DNA of 36,900 bases, taken from assembly GCF_000463075.2 (NCBI RefSeq), contig NZ_AVAQ01000020.1, forward strand, positions 1 to 36,900, in the 5' to 3' direction. Under the pieces are notes generated by a model that ran no database searches, was not told where the DNA came from, and saw only the letters and a list, made by a program, of their open reading frames with translations. Below are positions 22,338-31,070 of this stretch, one piece after another. Origin of the DNA: Lactiplantibacillus plantarum EGD-AQ4 (GTDB lineage: Bacteria; Bacillota; Bacilli; Lactobacillales; Lactobacillaceae). Each line of letters begins with the position of its first letter. The stretch's first letter is position 1. The position numbers were made by a program, and so were the translations under genes.

Positions 22338-22928
22338 TTGCCAACGACTGATTTACGCGTTCAACGGACACAAGCAGCGCTTAAGGCGGCTTTTCGAACC
22401 TTAGCGCTCAAGTACCCGCGATATCGTGACATTACCGTTAAAGAGCTTACCAGCGTCGCTAACGTCAATCGTAAGACGTTCTATCTGCACTTTGATACCA
22501 TTGACGACCTCGCTGAAACGTTCGTTGAGGAAGCCGCCAACAACATTCTCACGCTGCTTGACCCCCAGGACTTCAAACAAACCATCGAACAACCAGGCTT
22601 GATTTTTGACCGGCTCGTCGCCTATTTTCGTCAATCTGAAGCCTTTAACCGCGTGATTCTACTTAACGACGATTACAGTTTTCTGTCACGCAAGATTCAG
22701 GCTGCGGTGGCGGACGGATTAACGGCCACAATTAAAGCTAGCTACCATTTGTCAACGGTCGACGCCAAGGTGTGTTCGAACTTTCTGATCCACAACAACC
22801 TGACCTTCTACCGGCTCTACTTTAACGGTGAATTAGGCCTGAGTCTCGAGGAGGTCAAACAGCGCTTGATCTCACTGAACGCCTATGGTATCCATCAGTT
22901 CTTTTATCCAAATCAACCCCTAAAATGA
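22338..22928 (+). CDS. TetR/AcrR-family transcriptional regulator
   Basis: 196 residues. The N-terminal TetR helix-turn-helix is clear: DITVKELTSVANVNRKTFYL then HFDTIDDLAETFVEEA. The C-terminal ligand or dimer domain is of the type seen in DhaS-like regulators of Firmicutes (hydrophobic helices, LIHNNLTFYRLYFNGELGLS). It begins with TTG, preceded by GGGAGG at 8-nt spacing, 13 nt after galM, so it is probably the second gene of that transcript. Target and ligand unknown; there is no divergent partner gene. Confidence 0.87.
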   Translation: MPTTDLRVQRTQAALKAAFRTLALKYPRYRDITVKELTSVANVNRKTFYLHFDTIDDLAETFVEEAANNILTLLDPQDFKQTIEQPGLIFDRLVAYFRQSEAFNRVILLNDDYSFLSRKIQAAVADGLTATIKASYHLSTVDAKVCSNFLIHNNLTFYRLYFNGELGLSLEEVKQRLISLNAYGIHQFFYPNQPLK

Positions 22929-22961
22929 GGCCAGGCAGCGGCCCTTTATCACCAAATAAAC

Positions 22962-23010
22962 AACCTTGGCATGATCAGAATGATATTCCAGTCATGCCAA
23001 GGTTTTATTT
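22962..23010. terminator. Terminator between convergent TetR and HAD genes
   Basis: AACCTTGGCATGA (22962-22974) pairs perfectly with TCATGCCAAGGTT (22992-23004), followed by a T-rich stretch TTATTTATT; the A-rich other side makes it usable in both directions. Confidence 0.85.
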
Positions 23011-23126
23011 ATTAGCTAATTCACGGTCACTTGTGCTTCAAAATATGGTCATCAACGCGAAGTCTAGCTTCGGTGCAATCCAGATTTGCGACTAACATAA
23101 CCTTCAGAGCCACTCAAACGCCCTCG

Positions 23127-23942
23127 TTAGCGATTCAGCAGTTGCGCCTCAATCGTCGCTAAGACCCCGTCATGCTCATTATCCACGGCCGTTACGTGCT
23201 TTGCGACCGCTTGAATAGCAGCTGGCGCGTTTGCCATTGCAAAGCTGTGCGTCGCGTATTGCAATAATGGGACGTCATTGTCGCCGTCACCAAAGGCCAT
23301 GATGTTATCCGCCGTTAGTCCCATCTTAGTGGCTAAAAACTGAATTGCTGGCAACTTGCCGACGTTTTGCGCGACCAAATCGACGACACCATAGCCGCTA
23401 TCATGAGCTTTCAGTTGCCCTGCAAAATAGTCGTTAGCTTTCGTTACCAGTGTTGCGGCTGCTTCCGGACGCGTCGCGATACTGATTTTTTTGATCGTAT
23501 CCCGCACCTTCGCGAGGTCGTCTACCAATGCCAAGTTATCATAGAACTGACGCGCCATCGCCACTAATTTGGCTGGTGCCCCCGTTTCAGTATACGAGCC
23601 GTGACTGCCGACTAAAATGACATACGCTTGTTTAAATAATGGCTGCTGGCGGTCGACCGTCACAAACTGGCGCTGCTGTTGCTCGGACAAACTGCCATCA
23701 AAAATCAACTGGTCCTGCGCATAAATTGACGCCCCATTTTCAGCAACGACAATCAGATTATCCGCCATCACATCATGAAACAATTGTTGCAAATGAGCGT
23801 ACTGATTCCCCGACGACAACACCAATGACACACCGATTGATTTCAACGCTGCCAGGACCCGTTTGAAGCGTGCCCGGTCAAACTGCTGATCTTGGTGCAA
23901 TAACGTTCCGTTCAAGTCCGTCGCAATTAACTTGATTGCCAC
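23127..23942 (-). CDS. HAD-superfamily Cof-type hydrolase with altered catalytic motif
   Basis: ~271 residues, Cof/IIB subfamily of sugar-phosphate phosphatases. Motif II is VLSSGNQ, the motif III lysine is in GKLPAIQFLATKMG, and motif IV is AFGDGDNDVPLL. Motif I reads ATDLNGTLL: the nucleophile Asp is kept, but the second Asp, the general acid/base in most HAD phosphatases, is Asn. This could weaken phosphatase activity or shift substrate. Start is uncertain between GTG 23942 (preferred, GAGG 8 nt upstream and the protein then starts MAIKLIATDL) and GTG 23951. No promoter is obvious. The ~300-bp gap to glmS holds only the glmS terminator. Confidence 0.87.
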   Translation of the reverse strand: MAIKLIATDLNGTLLHQDQQFDRARFKRVLAALKSIGVSLVLSSGNQYAHLQQLFHDVMADNLIVVAENGASIYAQDQLIFDGSLSEQQQRQFVTVDRQQPLFKQAYVILVGSHGSYTETGAPAKLVAMARQFYDNLALVDDLAKVRDTIKKISIATRPEAAATLVTKANDYFAGQLKAHDSGYGVVDLVAQNVGKLPAIQFLATKMGLTADNIMAFGDGDNDVPLLQYATHSFAMANAPAAIQAVAKHVTAVDNEHDGVLATIEAQLLNR

Positions 23943-24175
23943 TCGATTCACCTCATCCTCTACTATTCACTCTCACCTGACCTGATGGCCTACGATTACG
24001 AGCCATCAACTATCCAATTGATTTTGCAACTTAATTCGCGGTTACCGGTCAACCCGTGGTCATCAGATTGCCCAAACTGCAACCAACCATCACAAAATCA
24101 GGTTCTTTTCATTATAAGCCCAAATTCACCGCTGATGCTAGTCAGTAGCTAGCCGTTTGTCCGTGACCACCCCAG

Positions 24176-24209
24176 CAAAAAACGCCATCAGACGACTGCC
24201 GATGACGTT
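24176..24209 (-). terminator. glmS terminator
   Basis: AACGCCATC (24181-24189) pairs with GATGACGTT (24201-24209) with one mismatch. Six A on the + strand supply the U tract. It lies 33 bp beyond the glmS stop. Confidence 0.75.
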
Positions 24210-24241
24210 TCCTGGTGCCCACACACTTTTATTTTAATGAA

Positions 24242-26059
24242 TTATTCAACGGTAACACTCTTCGCAAGGTTCCGTGGCTTGTCAACGTCTAAGCCCTTGT
24301 TCAAACTCGTGTAGTAAGCGAGTAATTGACCAGGAACGACGCTTAACAAGGCCGTCAACCGTTCGTCAACGGCTGGCAAGATCACCGTGTCGCCGTCTTT
24401 GGCTAAGTTATCGGTAACGATCGTAATCGTCTTCGCACCCCGAGCGGCCACTTCTTGTAAGTTGGAACGCGTCAAACCAGCGGTGTTCTTCTGGGTGATA
24501 ATCCCAATAACTGGCGTATCCTTTTCAATCAAGGCAATCGTCCCGTGCTTAAGTTCACCTGAAGCAAAACCTTCCGCTTGAACGTAGGAAATTTCCTTCA
24601 ACTTCAAAGCAGTTTCTAGTGAAACGGCATAGTCTAAGCCCCGGCCGATGTAAAAGGCGTTTGGCGTATTCAACAATGCGTCCTTCGAGATCTTCTCGAA
24701 CGTATCCTTTTCATCAACTAAAGCCTGCATCCCGTTTGCGACTAAGGCAAGTTGTTGTTTGACATCAAAGTCATCCGCAGCCGGCTGGTTGGTTGCGACA
24801 CCTAAAGCCTTGGCAAGAATTGCTTCCAATGCGATTTGGGCCGTGTAAGCTTTGGTTGAAGCCACCGCGATTTCTGGACCAGCATGGAGCAATAACGTGT
24901 AGGTTGCTTCCCGTGATAACGTTGAGTTTGGCACGTTGGTAATCGTCAAACTTGGGAAGTGCTGTTCGTTGACGTTTAAGAGCACTTCACGACTATCGGC
25001 AGTTTCACCAGACTGTGTCAGGAAGATGAAGAATGGATGTGCCGATAATAATGGTTGGTTATAAGCGAATTCAGATGAAACGTGCACTTCAGTTGGCACA
25101 CCAGCAAGTGATTCGAATAACTTGGCACCCACTAAACCAGCGTGGTAACTCGTCCCAGCAGCAACGATGTAGAGCCGATCAGCAGCTTTGAGCGCAGTCA
25201 TTAAATCATCATTAATCACTGGTTCACCCGCATCGTTTAAGTAAACTTGGGATAACTTCCGCATCACGTTTGGTTGTTCGTCGATTTCCTTTAACATGTA
25301 GAATGGGTAAGTGCCTTTGTCGGCTTGAGCGGCGTCAATGTCGACATGGAATGGCTTCCGTTCAACAGATTCGCCCGCTTGGTTGGTAATCTTGATTTCA
25401 TTAGGCTTAACCACAACGATTTCACCATCTTGAAGTTCCAAGAAATCCTTGGTTTGATCAAGCATTGCCAAACTATCTGAGCAGACCACGTTGAAGCCAT
25501 CACCGACCCCAATCAATAGTGGACTCTTGTTCTTGGCCACGTATAACGTATCAGGATCTTCTTTGTCCATTAATAAGAAGCCATATGAAGAGTGGCCTAA
25601 TAAGCTCAACGTCTTCCGGAAGGCATCCAAGGTACTCAAGTTTTCCTTCGTCACGAACCGGTCAACTAATTGCACGATGACTTCGGTATCAGTTTGAGAT
25701 TTGAAAGTAACATCACTTAAGTAAGCTTGTTTCAAATCTTGGAAGTTTTCAATCACACCGTTGTGGACTAAGTAAAAGCGGCCATCAGCGGAAACTTGTG
25801 GATGGGCATTCGCAACACTTGGTTCACCATGGGTTGCCCAACGCGTATGGCCAATCCCAGTTGAACCGTGAACGGCTTCGCCCACTTCTTTACGAAGGTC
25901 GTCAATCCGACCCTTTTCTTTAACTAAATAATCATGACCATCTTGGTCGTTCACATAGATACCGGCTGAATCGTAGCCCCGGTATTCCAATTTTTCCAAT
26001 CCATTCAATAAGATTGATACTGCGCTATCTTTTCCAGTTACACCAACAATTCCACACAT
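24242..26059 (-). CDS. glmS: Glutamine-fructose-6-phosphate aminotransferase (isomerizing)
   Basis: 605 residues. It makes glucosamine 6-phosphate from fructose 6-phosphate and glutamine, the first step towards UDP-GlcNAc. N-terminal glutaminase domain: MCGIVGVTG with the nucleophile Cys2, and GIGHTRWATHGEPS. Two SIS sugar-isomerase domains follow (VAAGTSYHAG and YIGRGLDYAVSLETALKLKE). The C-terminus ends DKPRNLAKSVTVE, the family's active-site tail. ATG at 26059 follows AAAGGAAGAATTATTTT. The leader carries a glmS ribozyme and NagR-type half-sites. In Bacillus glmS follows glmM; here repeat copy C lies between them. Confidence 0.97.
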   Translation of the reverse strand: MCGIVGVTGKDSAVSILLNGLEKLEYRGYDSAGIYVNDQDGHDYLVKEKGRIDDLRKEVGEAVHGSTGIGHTRWATHGEPSVANAHPQVSADGRFYLVHNGVIENFQDLKQAYLSDVTFKSQTDTEVIVQLVDRFVTKENLSTLDAFRKTLSLLGHSSYGFLLMDKEDPDTLYVAKNKSPLLIGVGDGFNVVCSDSLAMLDQTKDFLELQDGEIVVVKPNEIKITNQAGESVERKPFHVDIDAAQADKGTYPFYMLKEIDEQPNVMRKLSQVYLNDAGEPVINDDLMTALKAADRLYIVAAGTSYHAGLVGAKLFESLAGVPTEVHVSSEFAYNQPLLSAHPFFIFLTQSGETADSREVLLNVNEQHFPSLTITNVPNSTLSREATYTLLLHAGPEIAVASTKAYTAQIALEAILAKALGVATNQPAADDFDVKQQLALVANGMQALVDEKDTFEKISKDALLNTPNAFYIGRGLDYAVSLETALKLKEISYVQAEGFASGELKHGTIALIEKDTPVIGIITQKNTAGLTRSNLQEVAARGAKTITIVTDNLAKDGDTVILPAVDERLTALLSVVPGQLLAYYTSLNKGLDVDKPRNLAKSVTVE

Positions 26060-26099
26060 AAAATAATTCTTCCTTTACTGTTTGAATTGTTTCTAGCTG

Positions 26100-26250
26100 C
26101 GTGGTCAAAATGTCTGTCGCCAATTTCACAACTGGTTTTTGTAATTGACCTGTAGAGTGCAGTCCCTGACGTCACCCGTCGATTATCGATAAACGTCATC
26201 CTCGTCAACTTTAGATTCTAAAGTCCTGGCGCTATTCCGCTTTAACCAAT
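26100..26250 (-). ncRNA. glmS self-cleaving ribozyme/riboswitch
   Basis: The minus strand contains the conserved core: AGCGCCAGGACT, GTTGACGAGGATGACGTTTA, TCGATAATCGACGGGTGAC, GTCAGGGACTGCACTC. The expected cleavage is between A26233 and G26232, just before GCGCC. A P4-type helix closes from GGTCAA to TTGACC (~26099-26153). The domain lies ~40 nt upstream of the glmS start. In this class glucosamine 6-phosphate is the cofactor for cleavage, after which RNase J degrades the message, giving product feedback on glmS. ACCAATT/AATTGGT just 5' of the core may form a leader hairpin. Confidence 0.93.
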
Positions 26251-26255
26251 TAACA

Positions 26256-26377
26256 ATTGGTCTAGTCTAACCTCCGATTGGTATATTTCCTAGAAACAAG
26301 TTAACTTTACCGTTACACCCGATAAATGTCAACTAGATAATGCATTGGTATATGTGTTTGTTTGCATGTAGACCAAT
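26256..26377 (-). promoter_or_regulatory. glmS promoter with four NagR-type half-sites
   Basis: Minus-strand promoter TTGACA (26327-26332), 17 bp, TAAAGT (26304-26309). Four 9-mers ATTGGT(A/C)TA surround it: + strand 26256-26264, 26277-26285 and 26344-26352, and inverted (TAGACCAAT) at 26369-26377. They match halves of the GntR-type NagR operator ATTGGTNTAGACCAAT known from Firmicutes. Two lie upstream of the -35 box and two in the untranslated leader. The bases between 26378 and 26496 show nothing further. Confidence 0.55.
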
Positions 26378-26496
26378 CTAAAATGCGGCCAAATCAAGGC
26401 CGTTGCTGAATTGCGAATTTTTTGTAACTTTTTAATGGGTGAAATATTCTGCGGTGGTCAGGTTGAACCTTAATAGTATGAAAAATAGTCGAAACT

Positions 26497-26548
26497 AGTT
26501 CTTCTTTAGGTCAAAAGCGACCAGCTGAGACCGCTGGAAACAAGGCGA
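26497..26548 (-). repeat. Inverted right-end fragment of the ~1 kb repeat
   Basis: Read on the minus strand, this stretch gives TTTCCAGCGGTCTCAGCTGG followed by a GCTTTTGA and AAGAACT stretch, which closely follows the right end of copies B and 0. It directly abuts the left end of copy C in the opposite orientation and is the only inverted piece seen. Confidence 0.7.
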
Positions 26549-27540
26549 ATTAGTTTGGCTTACTGTTCGTCTGCCGAGGGCGCGTCCTACTCCGACCTCT
26601 GGGGCTGGCTGACAATTGCTGGAACAGGGCGGACATCGATTTGAACTCACGCAGAAAACCGCTGCGCAATTTCAAATACGAGTCTTCTTCTAGCCCGGGA
26701 ACCCCACCCGGACAAGAAGAACTTCGCCCTTGAGCATTGTCAGCCAGCCCCGCCAGTCGGAAACCCGCTCGAATGGCAGATGAACGGTCACCTATTTGGG
26801 TGCAATTGACCATTGAACATTAGGTGACTGGTCCTTCATGCAAACTTTGAAGTAATATCGATAACGATTTATTGAGCTTAAACATTTATCCAAGTTAAAT
26901 ATTGATGTGATGTTCTGAAGATTATTGACCAATTTAAATGACACTAGCCTTAAGATTAGTCGATAGAACTACCTTCCGTTTAGTATTTCAAGCTTCGTTA
27001 TCTCAGTCAATCCGAGAAAATTCTGACCATGTTAGGTAATGCTGTTGACTCTTATAATTAGAAAAAGAGTTTGATAGTTTCTATCGGAAACTAGTCTTAC
27101 AGTTTAGCACCCAAACAATTTTTTACGGAGATTCAACGACCAGTTCATTTAAAGTTGGGTCCGCGCATGTCAGCCTTTCGAATACTATCCCGGCTGGAAG
27201 GTATTCTGGGCAAGGCCCAGTGCTTCTCAGAGTGTGAGGTTCAGACGGGTTGGAACTGAGGATTAGCCACGCCAGGGCGTTAAGCGGTGCATTTCCGCTT
27301 GGCGTTCTGGCGTGGCTAACCGGAAGTCCCAGTCTGACCTGAACACATTTCATCCATATTGCAGGCAACGTGAAAGACCAGTATTTAAGACGTGATTTGT
27401 CGGCTTAAATCTGTGTCCACCACGTTCCGGCCATTGCCCAGAATGCCTGGAGGCCGGTGTAAGACGTCGCCAAAACGGCAAGTTTACACTAACTCGCACT
27501 GTTTCCAGCGGGCCTAAGCTGGCTGCTTTTGAACTTAAAA
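26549..27540 (+). repeat. ~1 kb dispersed structured repeat, copy C
   Basis: About 990 bp, collinear with copy B. The 5' domain helix is 26601-26616 with 26736-26751; the inner stem is TTCTTCT/AGAAGAA (26685-26691, 26715-26721). The central domain closes by 27200-27213 with 27434-27447. Its hairpin 27263-27287 with 27295-27319 is a continuous 25-bp RNA helix including four G-U pairs. Clear terminal inverted repeats are missing. It sits between the glmS leader and the glmM terminator. Minus-strand frames here are not kept in the other copies. Confidence 0.88.
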
Positions 27541-27636
27541 CGTGTAACATATTAAAGACTAATTACAGTTGACTCACACTCGCAGATCGATTCCTATCAG
27601 AATCACTATATCAGCTATTCCGGATTTCAGTGCAGT

Positions 27637-27669
27637 AAAAAACCGTTACTCACCTGAGCAACGGTTTTT
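27637..27669 (-). terminator. Terminator of the cdaA-cdaR-glmM operon
   Basis: AAAAACCGTT pairs with AACGGTTTTT across an inner CTCA/TGAG stem. The A run on the + strand is the U tract of the minus transcript. It lies 14 bp beyond the glmM stop. The symmetric A/T ends allow use in both directions. Confidence 0.85.
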
Positions 27670-27682
27670 GATCGATCAATTA

Positions 27683-29041
27683 TTAAGCTTCAACGCCAAC
27701 TTCAGCTTTGACAACGTCGACGATGCGGTCAACGTAGGCATTAACCAATTCGTCAGTCTTAGCTTCGGCCATGACACGTAACAGATCTTGGGTCCCGGAA
27801 GGACGTACGAGGACGCGACCGTCACCGGCCATTTCGTCTTCAACTGCTTTGATAACGGCTTGAATCTTGTCGTTGTTCAAAGCAGCCTTCTTGTCTTGGA
27901 CTTTAACATTCACGAGTTTTTGTGGATACGTCGTCACTTCAGCAGCTAATTCAGATAACTTCTTGCCAGTTTCCTTCATGACGTGGAGGAGTTGAATCCC
28001 AGTCAACATTCCATCACCAGTCGTATTGAAGTCCAGGAAGACCACGTGACCAGATTGTTCGCCACCGAGGTTGTAGCCGTCTTTCAACATTTCTTCAACC
28101 ACGTAGCGGTCACCGACTTGGGTCTGCTTACTGTGTAATCCAGCGGCTTCGAGGGCTTTGTAAAGGCCCAAGTTACTCATAACCGTTGTGACGACCGTGT
28201 CTTGTTTCAACTTACCGCGTTCGCTGAGGAACTTCCCGCAGATGTACATAATTTTGTCACCATCGATGACATTACCTAGTTCATCCACAGCGATACACCG
28301 GTCGCCATCGCCATCGAACGCTAACCCAACTTGGGCACCCTTTTCAACGACGAATTTAGCCAAGGCATCTGGATGAGTCGATCCAACGCCCTTGTTGATA
28401 TTCAAGCCGTCTGGAGCCGTAGCCATCGTATCAAAATCAACGTTTAAATCGGCAAAAATCCGTGAAACCAAGTTGCTGGTTGACCCATTGGCGCCATCGA
28501 CAGCCAAGTGAATGCCACTCAAATCATCAGGAATCGTTTGTTCCAAGAATTGGGAATACTTTAAGTTACCTTCTGGGAAATCAGCGACCGTCCCTAACCC
28601 TTCAGCAGCTGGCCGTGGCAAGGTATCCTTAGGTTCGTCTAATAAGGATTCGATTTCTTCTTCCTTGGCGTCTGACAACTTGAAGCCGTCGCCACCAAAG
28701 AACTTGATCCCGTTGTCTTCTACGGGGTTATGGGAAGCAGAGATCATGACCCCGGCATCTGCGTCTTGGATCCGAACTAAATAGGCAACTCCTGGCGTGG
28801 TAATTACACCTAAACGAAGCACTTCGATCCCAGCTGAAAGTAAGCCGGCAATCAAGGCTTCTTCTAACATTTGGCCCGAAATCCGGGTGTCCCGTGCAAC
28901 TAAAACGCGTGGCTGGGTGTCCTTATTTTCTGCATGTTCCGTTAAGACATAACCACCGGCACGACCTAAACGAAATGCCATCTCAGGTGTTAAGCCCGAG
29001 TTCGCAATTCCCCGAACACCATCAGTACCAAAATATTTCAT
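27683..29041 (-). CDS. glmM: Phosphoglucosamine mutase
   Basis: 452 residues. It converts glucosamine 6-phosphate to glucosamine 1-phosphate, the step after GlmS. Alpha-D-phosphohexomutase signatures: [11 protein letters not shown] at the start, the phosphoserine loop [20 protein letters not shown] (Ser103), the metal loop AFDGDGDRC, the sugar loop [10 protein letters not shown], and the C-terminal phosphate site [17 protein letters not shown] chose the ATG at 29041, where the protein begins MKYFGTDG and GAGG is 9 nt upstream, over the ATG 6 nt earlier. Third gene of the cdaA-cdaR-glmM operon, 30 nt after cdaR. GlmM binds and inhibits CdaA in related bacteria. Confidence 0.97.
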   Translation of the reverse strand: MKYFGTDGVRGIANSGLTPEMAFRLGRAGGYVLTEHAENKDTQPRVLVARDTRISGQMLEEALIAGLLSAGIEVLRLGVITTPGVAYLVRIQDADAGVMISASHNPVEDNGIKFFGGDGFKLSDAKEEEIESLLDEPKDTLPRPAAEGLGTVADFPEGNLKYSQFLEQTIPDDLSGIHLAVDGANGSTSNLVSRIFADLNVDFDTMATAPDGLNINKGVGSTHPDALAKFVVEKGAQVGLAFDGDGDRCIAVDELGNVIDGDKIMYICGKFLSERGKLKQDTVVTTVMSNLGLYKALEAAGLHSKQTQVGDRYVVEEMLKDGYNLGGEQSGHVVFLDFNTTGDGMLTGIQLLHVMKETGKKLSELAAEVTTYPQKLVNVKVQDKKAALNNDKIQAVIKAVEDEMAGDGRVLVRPSGTQDLLRVMAEAKTDELVNAYVDRIVDVVKAEVGVEA

Positions 29042-29071
29042 TATCATTTACCTCATTTCAAAATTTCGTTA

Positions 29072-30049
29072 TTAATCTTTTTTGACTGTAATTTTTACTT
29101 TGACCGACGTTGGACTAACGGATGAAATTCCATCTTCATCACTCGCTGAGACTTTGACCGTCTTAGTCGTCGTTTCATCCACATCCGTCACGTCTACATT
29201 GACCGGCAATGACTTAAGTTTGGCCAATGCTGACTTGGTCCCAGTCACCGTCACCGATTTGGTATCCGTGGAGAAGGAGTAACTCGTGTCGGCAGTGGTG
29301 GTCCCGCTGGCTTTCAAATCGAGCGGCACATCCTTAGTCGTCGTTGCCTGGGTAATTGGAATATACACCGAGGTGGTCGAAGGCGTCAAGACGACATTCA
29401 AGTTTTGACCATTCGCATCCAAGGCTTCGATGATGGCTTGTTGGTTGACGGACTTTTCCAGATTCTTATCCGTATTGACCACCGCCACGACCTTAGCAAC
29501 CTTGCTAACTTCGCTGACCGCACCCGTCACTTTGACGGACGAGGTACCCAGACGCGCCGTCCCGACTTCATAACCATCCGCCACGTTGGCCTTATTGAAA
29601 TCAGCGCTGACCTTATAAGTTGCCGTTCGCCGCGGTTGAATATTCACATGAATATACTTCTGGCTCAGGCTATAACTCAACTCTTTATTCAAGCCATCGA
29701 CATCGATTTTGACACTATGCCGCCCGACCGCTAACTTGGACAAATTCGCGTACACCTTAAAGTTCTGGGTGTTCGCCGTGGTCGTCACGAGTGCAGCAGG
29801 CCCTTCCAGTGTCACTTTGATATTCTCCGGATAGCCGGTCACAAAGTACTTGGTGCTATTGACGTTCAGTTCAAGTGGCGCACTAATGGTCACTTTCCGA
29901 TTGGAAGTCAGCGTCGTCTTGGATGAACTATTCGTCAGCACACTTGAATTATGCGTCGACTTCATCGAGTTCACGTAAGCAAACAGAACTAGCGCACAAA
30001 TCAACGCGAGTAGGCGCATCGACCAATTGCTATTCATAAATTTTTTCAT
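29072..30049 (-). CDS. cdaR: CdaR, YbbR-domain regulator of diadenylate cyclase
   Basis: 325 residues. An N-terminal membrane anchor at residues ~11-28 (MRLLALICALVLFAYVNSM) is followed by an extracytoplasmic part of repeated YbbR beta domains, rich in Val/Thr (for example the stretch around VTLEGPAALVTTT and the repeated TSVKV motifs). CdaR binds CdaA and modulates c-di-AMP synthesis. Its ATG overlaps the cdaA stop (ATGA), with GGAGGAGG upstream, so translation is coupled. Between cdaA and glmM as in most Firmicutes. Confidence 0.93.
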   Translation of the reverse strand: MKKFMNSNWSMRLLALICALVLFAYVNSMKSTHNSSVLTNSSSKTTLTSNRKVTISAPLELNVNSTKYFVTGYPENIKVTLEGPAALVTTTANTQNFKVYANLSKLAVGRHSVKIDVDGLNKELSYSLSQKYIHVNIQPRRTATYKVSADFNKANVADGYEVGTARLGTSSVKVTGAVSEVSKVAKVVAVVNTDKNLEKSVNQQAIIEALDANGQNLNVVLTPSTTSVYIPITQATTTKDVPLDLKASGTTTADTSYSFSTDTKSVTVTGTKSALAKLKSLPVNVDVTDVDETTTKTVKVSASDEDGISSVSPTSVKVKITVKKD

Positions 30050-30888
30050 TTTCGGGGACCTCCTCCGAAAATCCGTCCAAACCAGTTTTGGAACGCATTT
30101 TGCTTGGTTGAATCCTCAGGCGTTAACAAGACTTGTCGGAAATAACGTAAGTAGTTCTCACGCGTCATGCCCCGCATCAACTCATTATCCTTAGTAATCG
30201 ACACTTCACCCGTCTCTTCCGAAATAACGATGGTCAACGCATCCGTCACTTCACTGATACCGACCGCCGCACGATGCCGGGTCCCGAGTTCTTTGGGAAT
30301 CAAATTACTTTCGGATAACGGCAGATAAGCTGCCGCCACCTTGATTTGATTGTCCTGAATAATGACCGCACCATCATGCAAAGGGGTATTCGGAATGAAA
30401 ATATTAATCAATAATTCACCCGTAATATCCGCATCCAGCGCGATTCCAGTCTCGATATAGTCTTCCAAACCTGTGTCCATCTTAATGGACATTAAAGCAC
30501 CGATACGCCGTTTGGCCATATATTGGATGGCTTTGTCCAATTCGGTAATCATCCGCTCTTCGTCTTCATTTTGACGTTTTCCACGGGCAAACATGGAGCC
30601 TCGTCCTAAATGTTCCAGCCCACGCCGAATTTCGGGCTGAAAGATGATGACCATTGCAATAACCGCCCAATTGATAATTTGGTCCATAATCCACGAAACC
30701 GTGTCCAGACCAATCAACACACTAATGGCTTTAATGACCGCAATGACCACGATCCCGCGAAATAGTTGTACGGCTTTGGTCCCTCGCAACAAGACGATCA
30801 GCTCATAAATGACAAACCAGACTGCCAGAATGTCAAGGAGCCGGACGAAGTTTTGTAAGGTCAGCAAACCGCTCCAATTGAAAGTCAT
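30046..30888 (-). CDS. cdaA: CdaA, membrane diadenylate cyclase (c-di-AMP synthase)
   Basis: 280 residues. Three membrane helices lie within residues ~10-85, then a DAC domain with both catalytic motifs: DGA at 172-174 (PLHDGAVII) and RHR at 204-206 (LGTRHRAAVG). It condenses two ATP to c-di-AMP, which controls potassium and osmolyte transport and wall homeostasis. Start at ATG 30888, after AGGAGGAGGACT; the frame is open farther upstream but without a ribosome site. First gene of the cdaA-cdaR-glmM operon, which links the second messenger to amino-sugar synthesis. Confidence 0.97.
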   Translation of the reverse strand: MTFNWSGLLTLQNFVRLLDILAVWFVIYELIVLLRGTKAVQLFRGIVVIAVIKAISVLIGLDTVSWIMDQIINWAVIAMVIIFQPEIRRGLEHLGRGSMFARGKRQNEDEERMITELDKAIQYMAKRRIGALMSIKMDTGLEDYIETGIALDADITGELLINIFIPNTPLHDGAVIIQDNQIKVAAAYLPLSESNLIPKELGTRHRAAVGISEVTDALTIVISEETGEVSITKDNELMRGMTRENYLRYFRQVLLTPEDSTKQNAFQNWFGRIFGGGPRK

Positions 30889-30922
30889 AGTCCTCCTCCT
30901 CATGAAAATCATTTACTTTCAC

Positions 30923-30931
30923 ATTATAGCA
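30923..30931 (-). promoter_or_regulatory. Extended -10 promoter of the cdaA operon
   Basis: Minus strand TGCTATAAT, a TGn-extended perfect -10 box ~35 bp before the cdaA start codon. No good -35 box is visible, which is common for extended -10 promoters. Confidence 0.6.
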
Positions 30932-31070
30932 CGGGAACCCCCTTCTCGCGGATAGATTTAGGGCTGGGCACTGTTTTTAGTCATATTTTGAAGAAATATT
31001 AAGCTTGATGTTATTTAATATAGCTTGATTAATATTTCTGTTAAAATTGGTGGTGAAAGGAAGTGACTAA

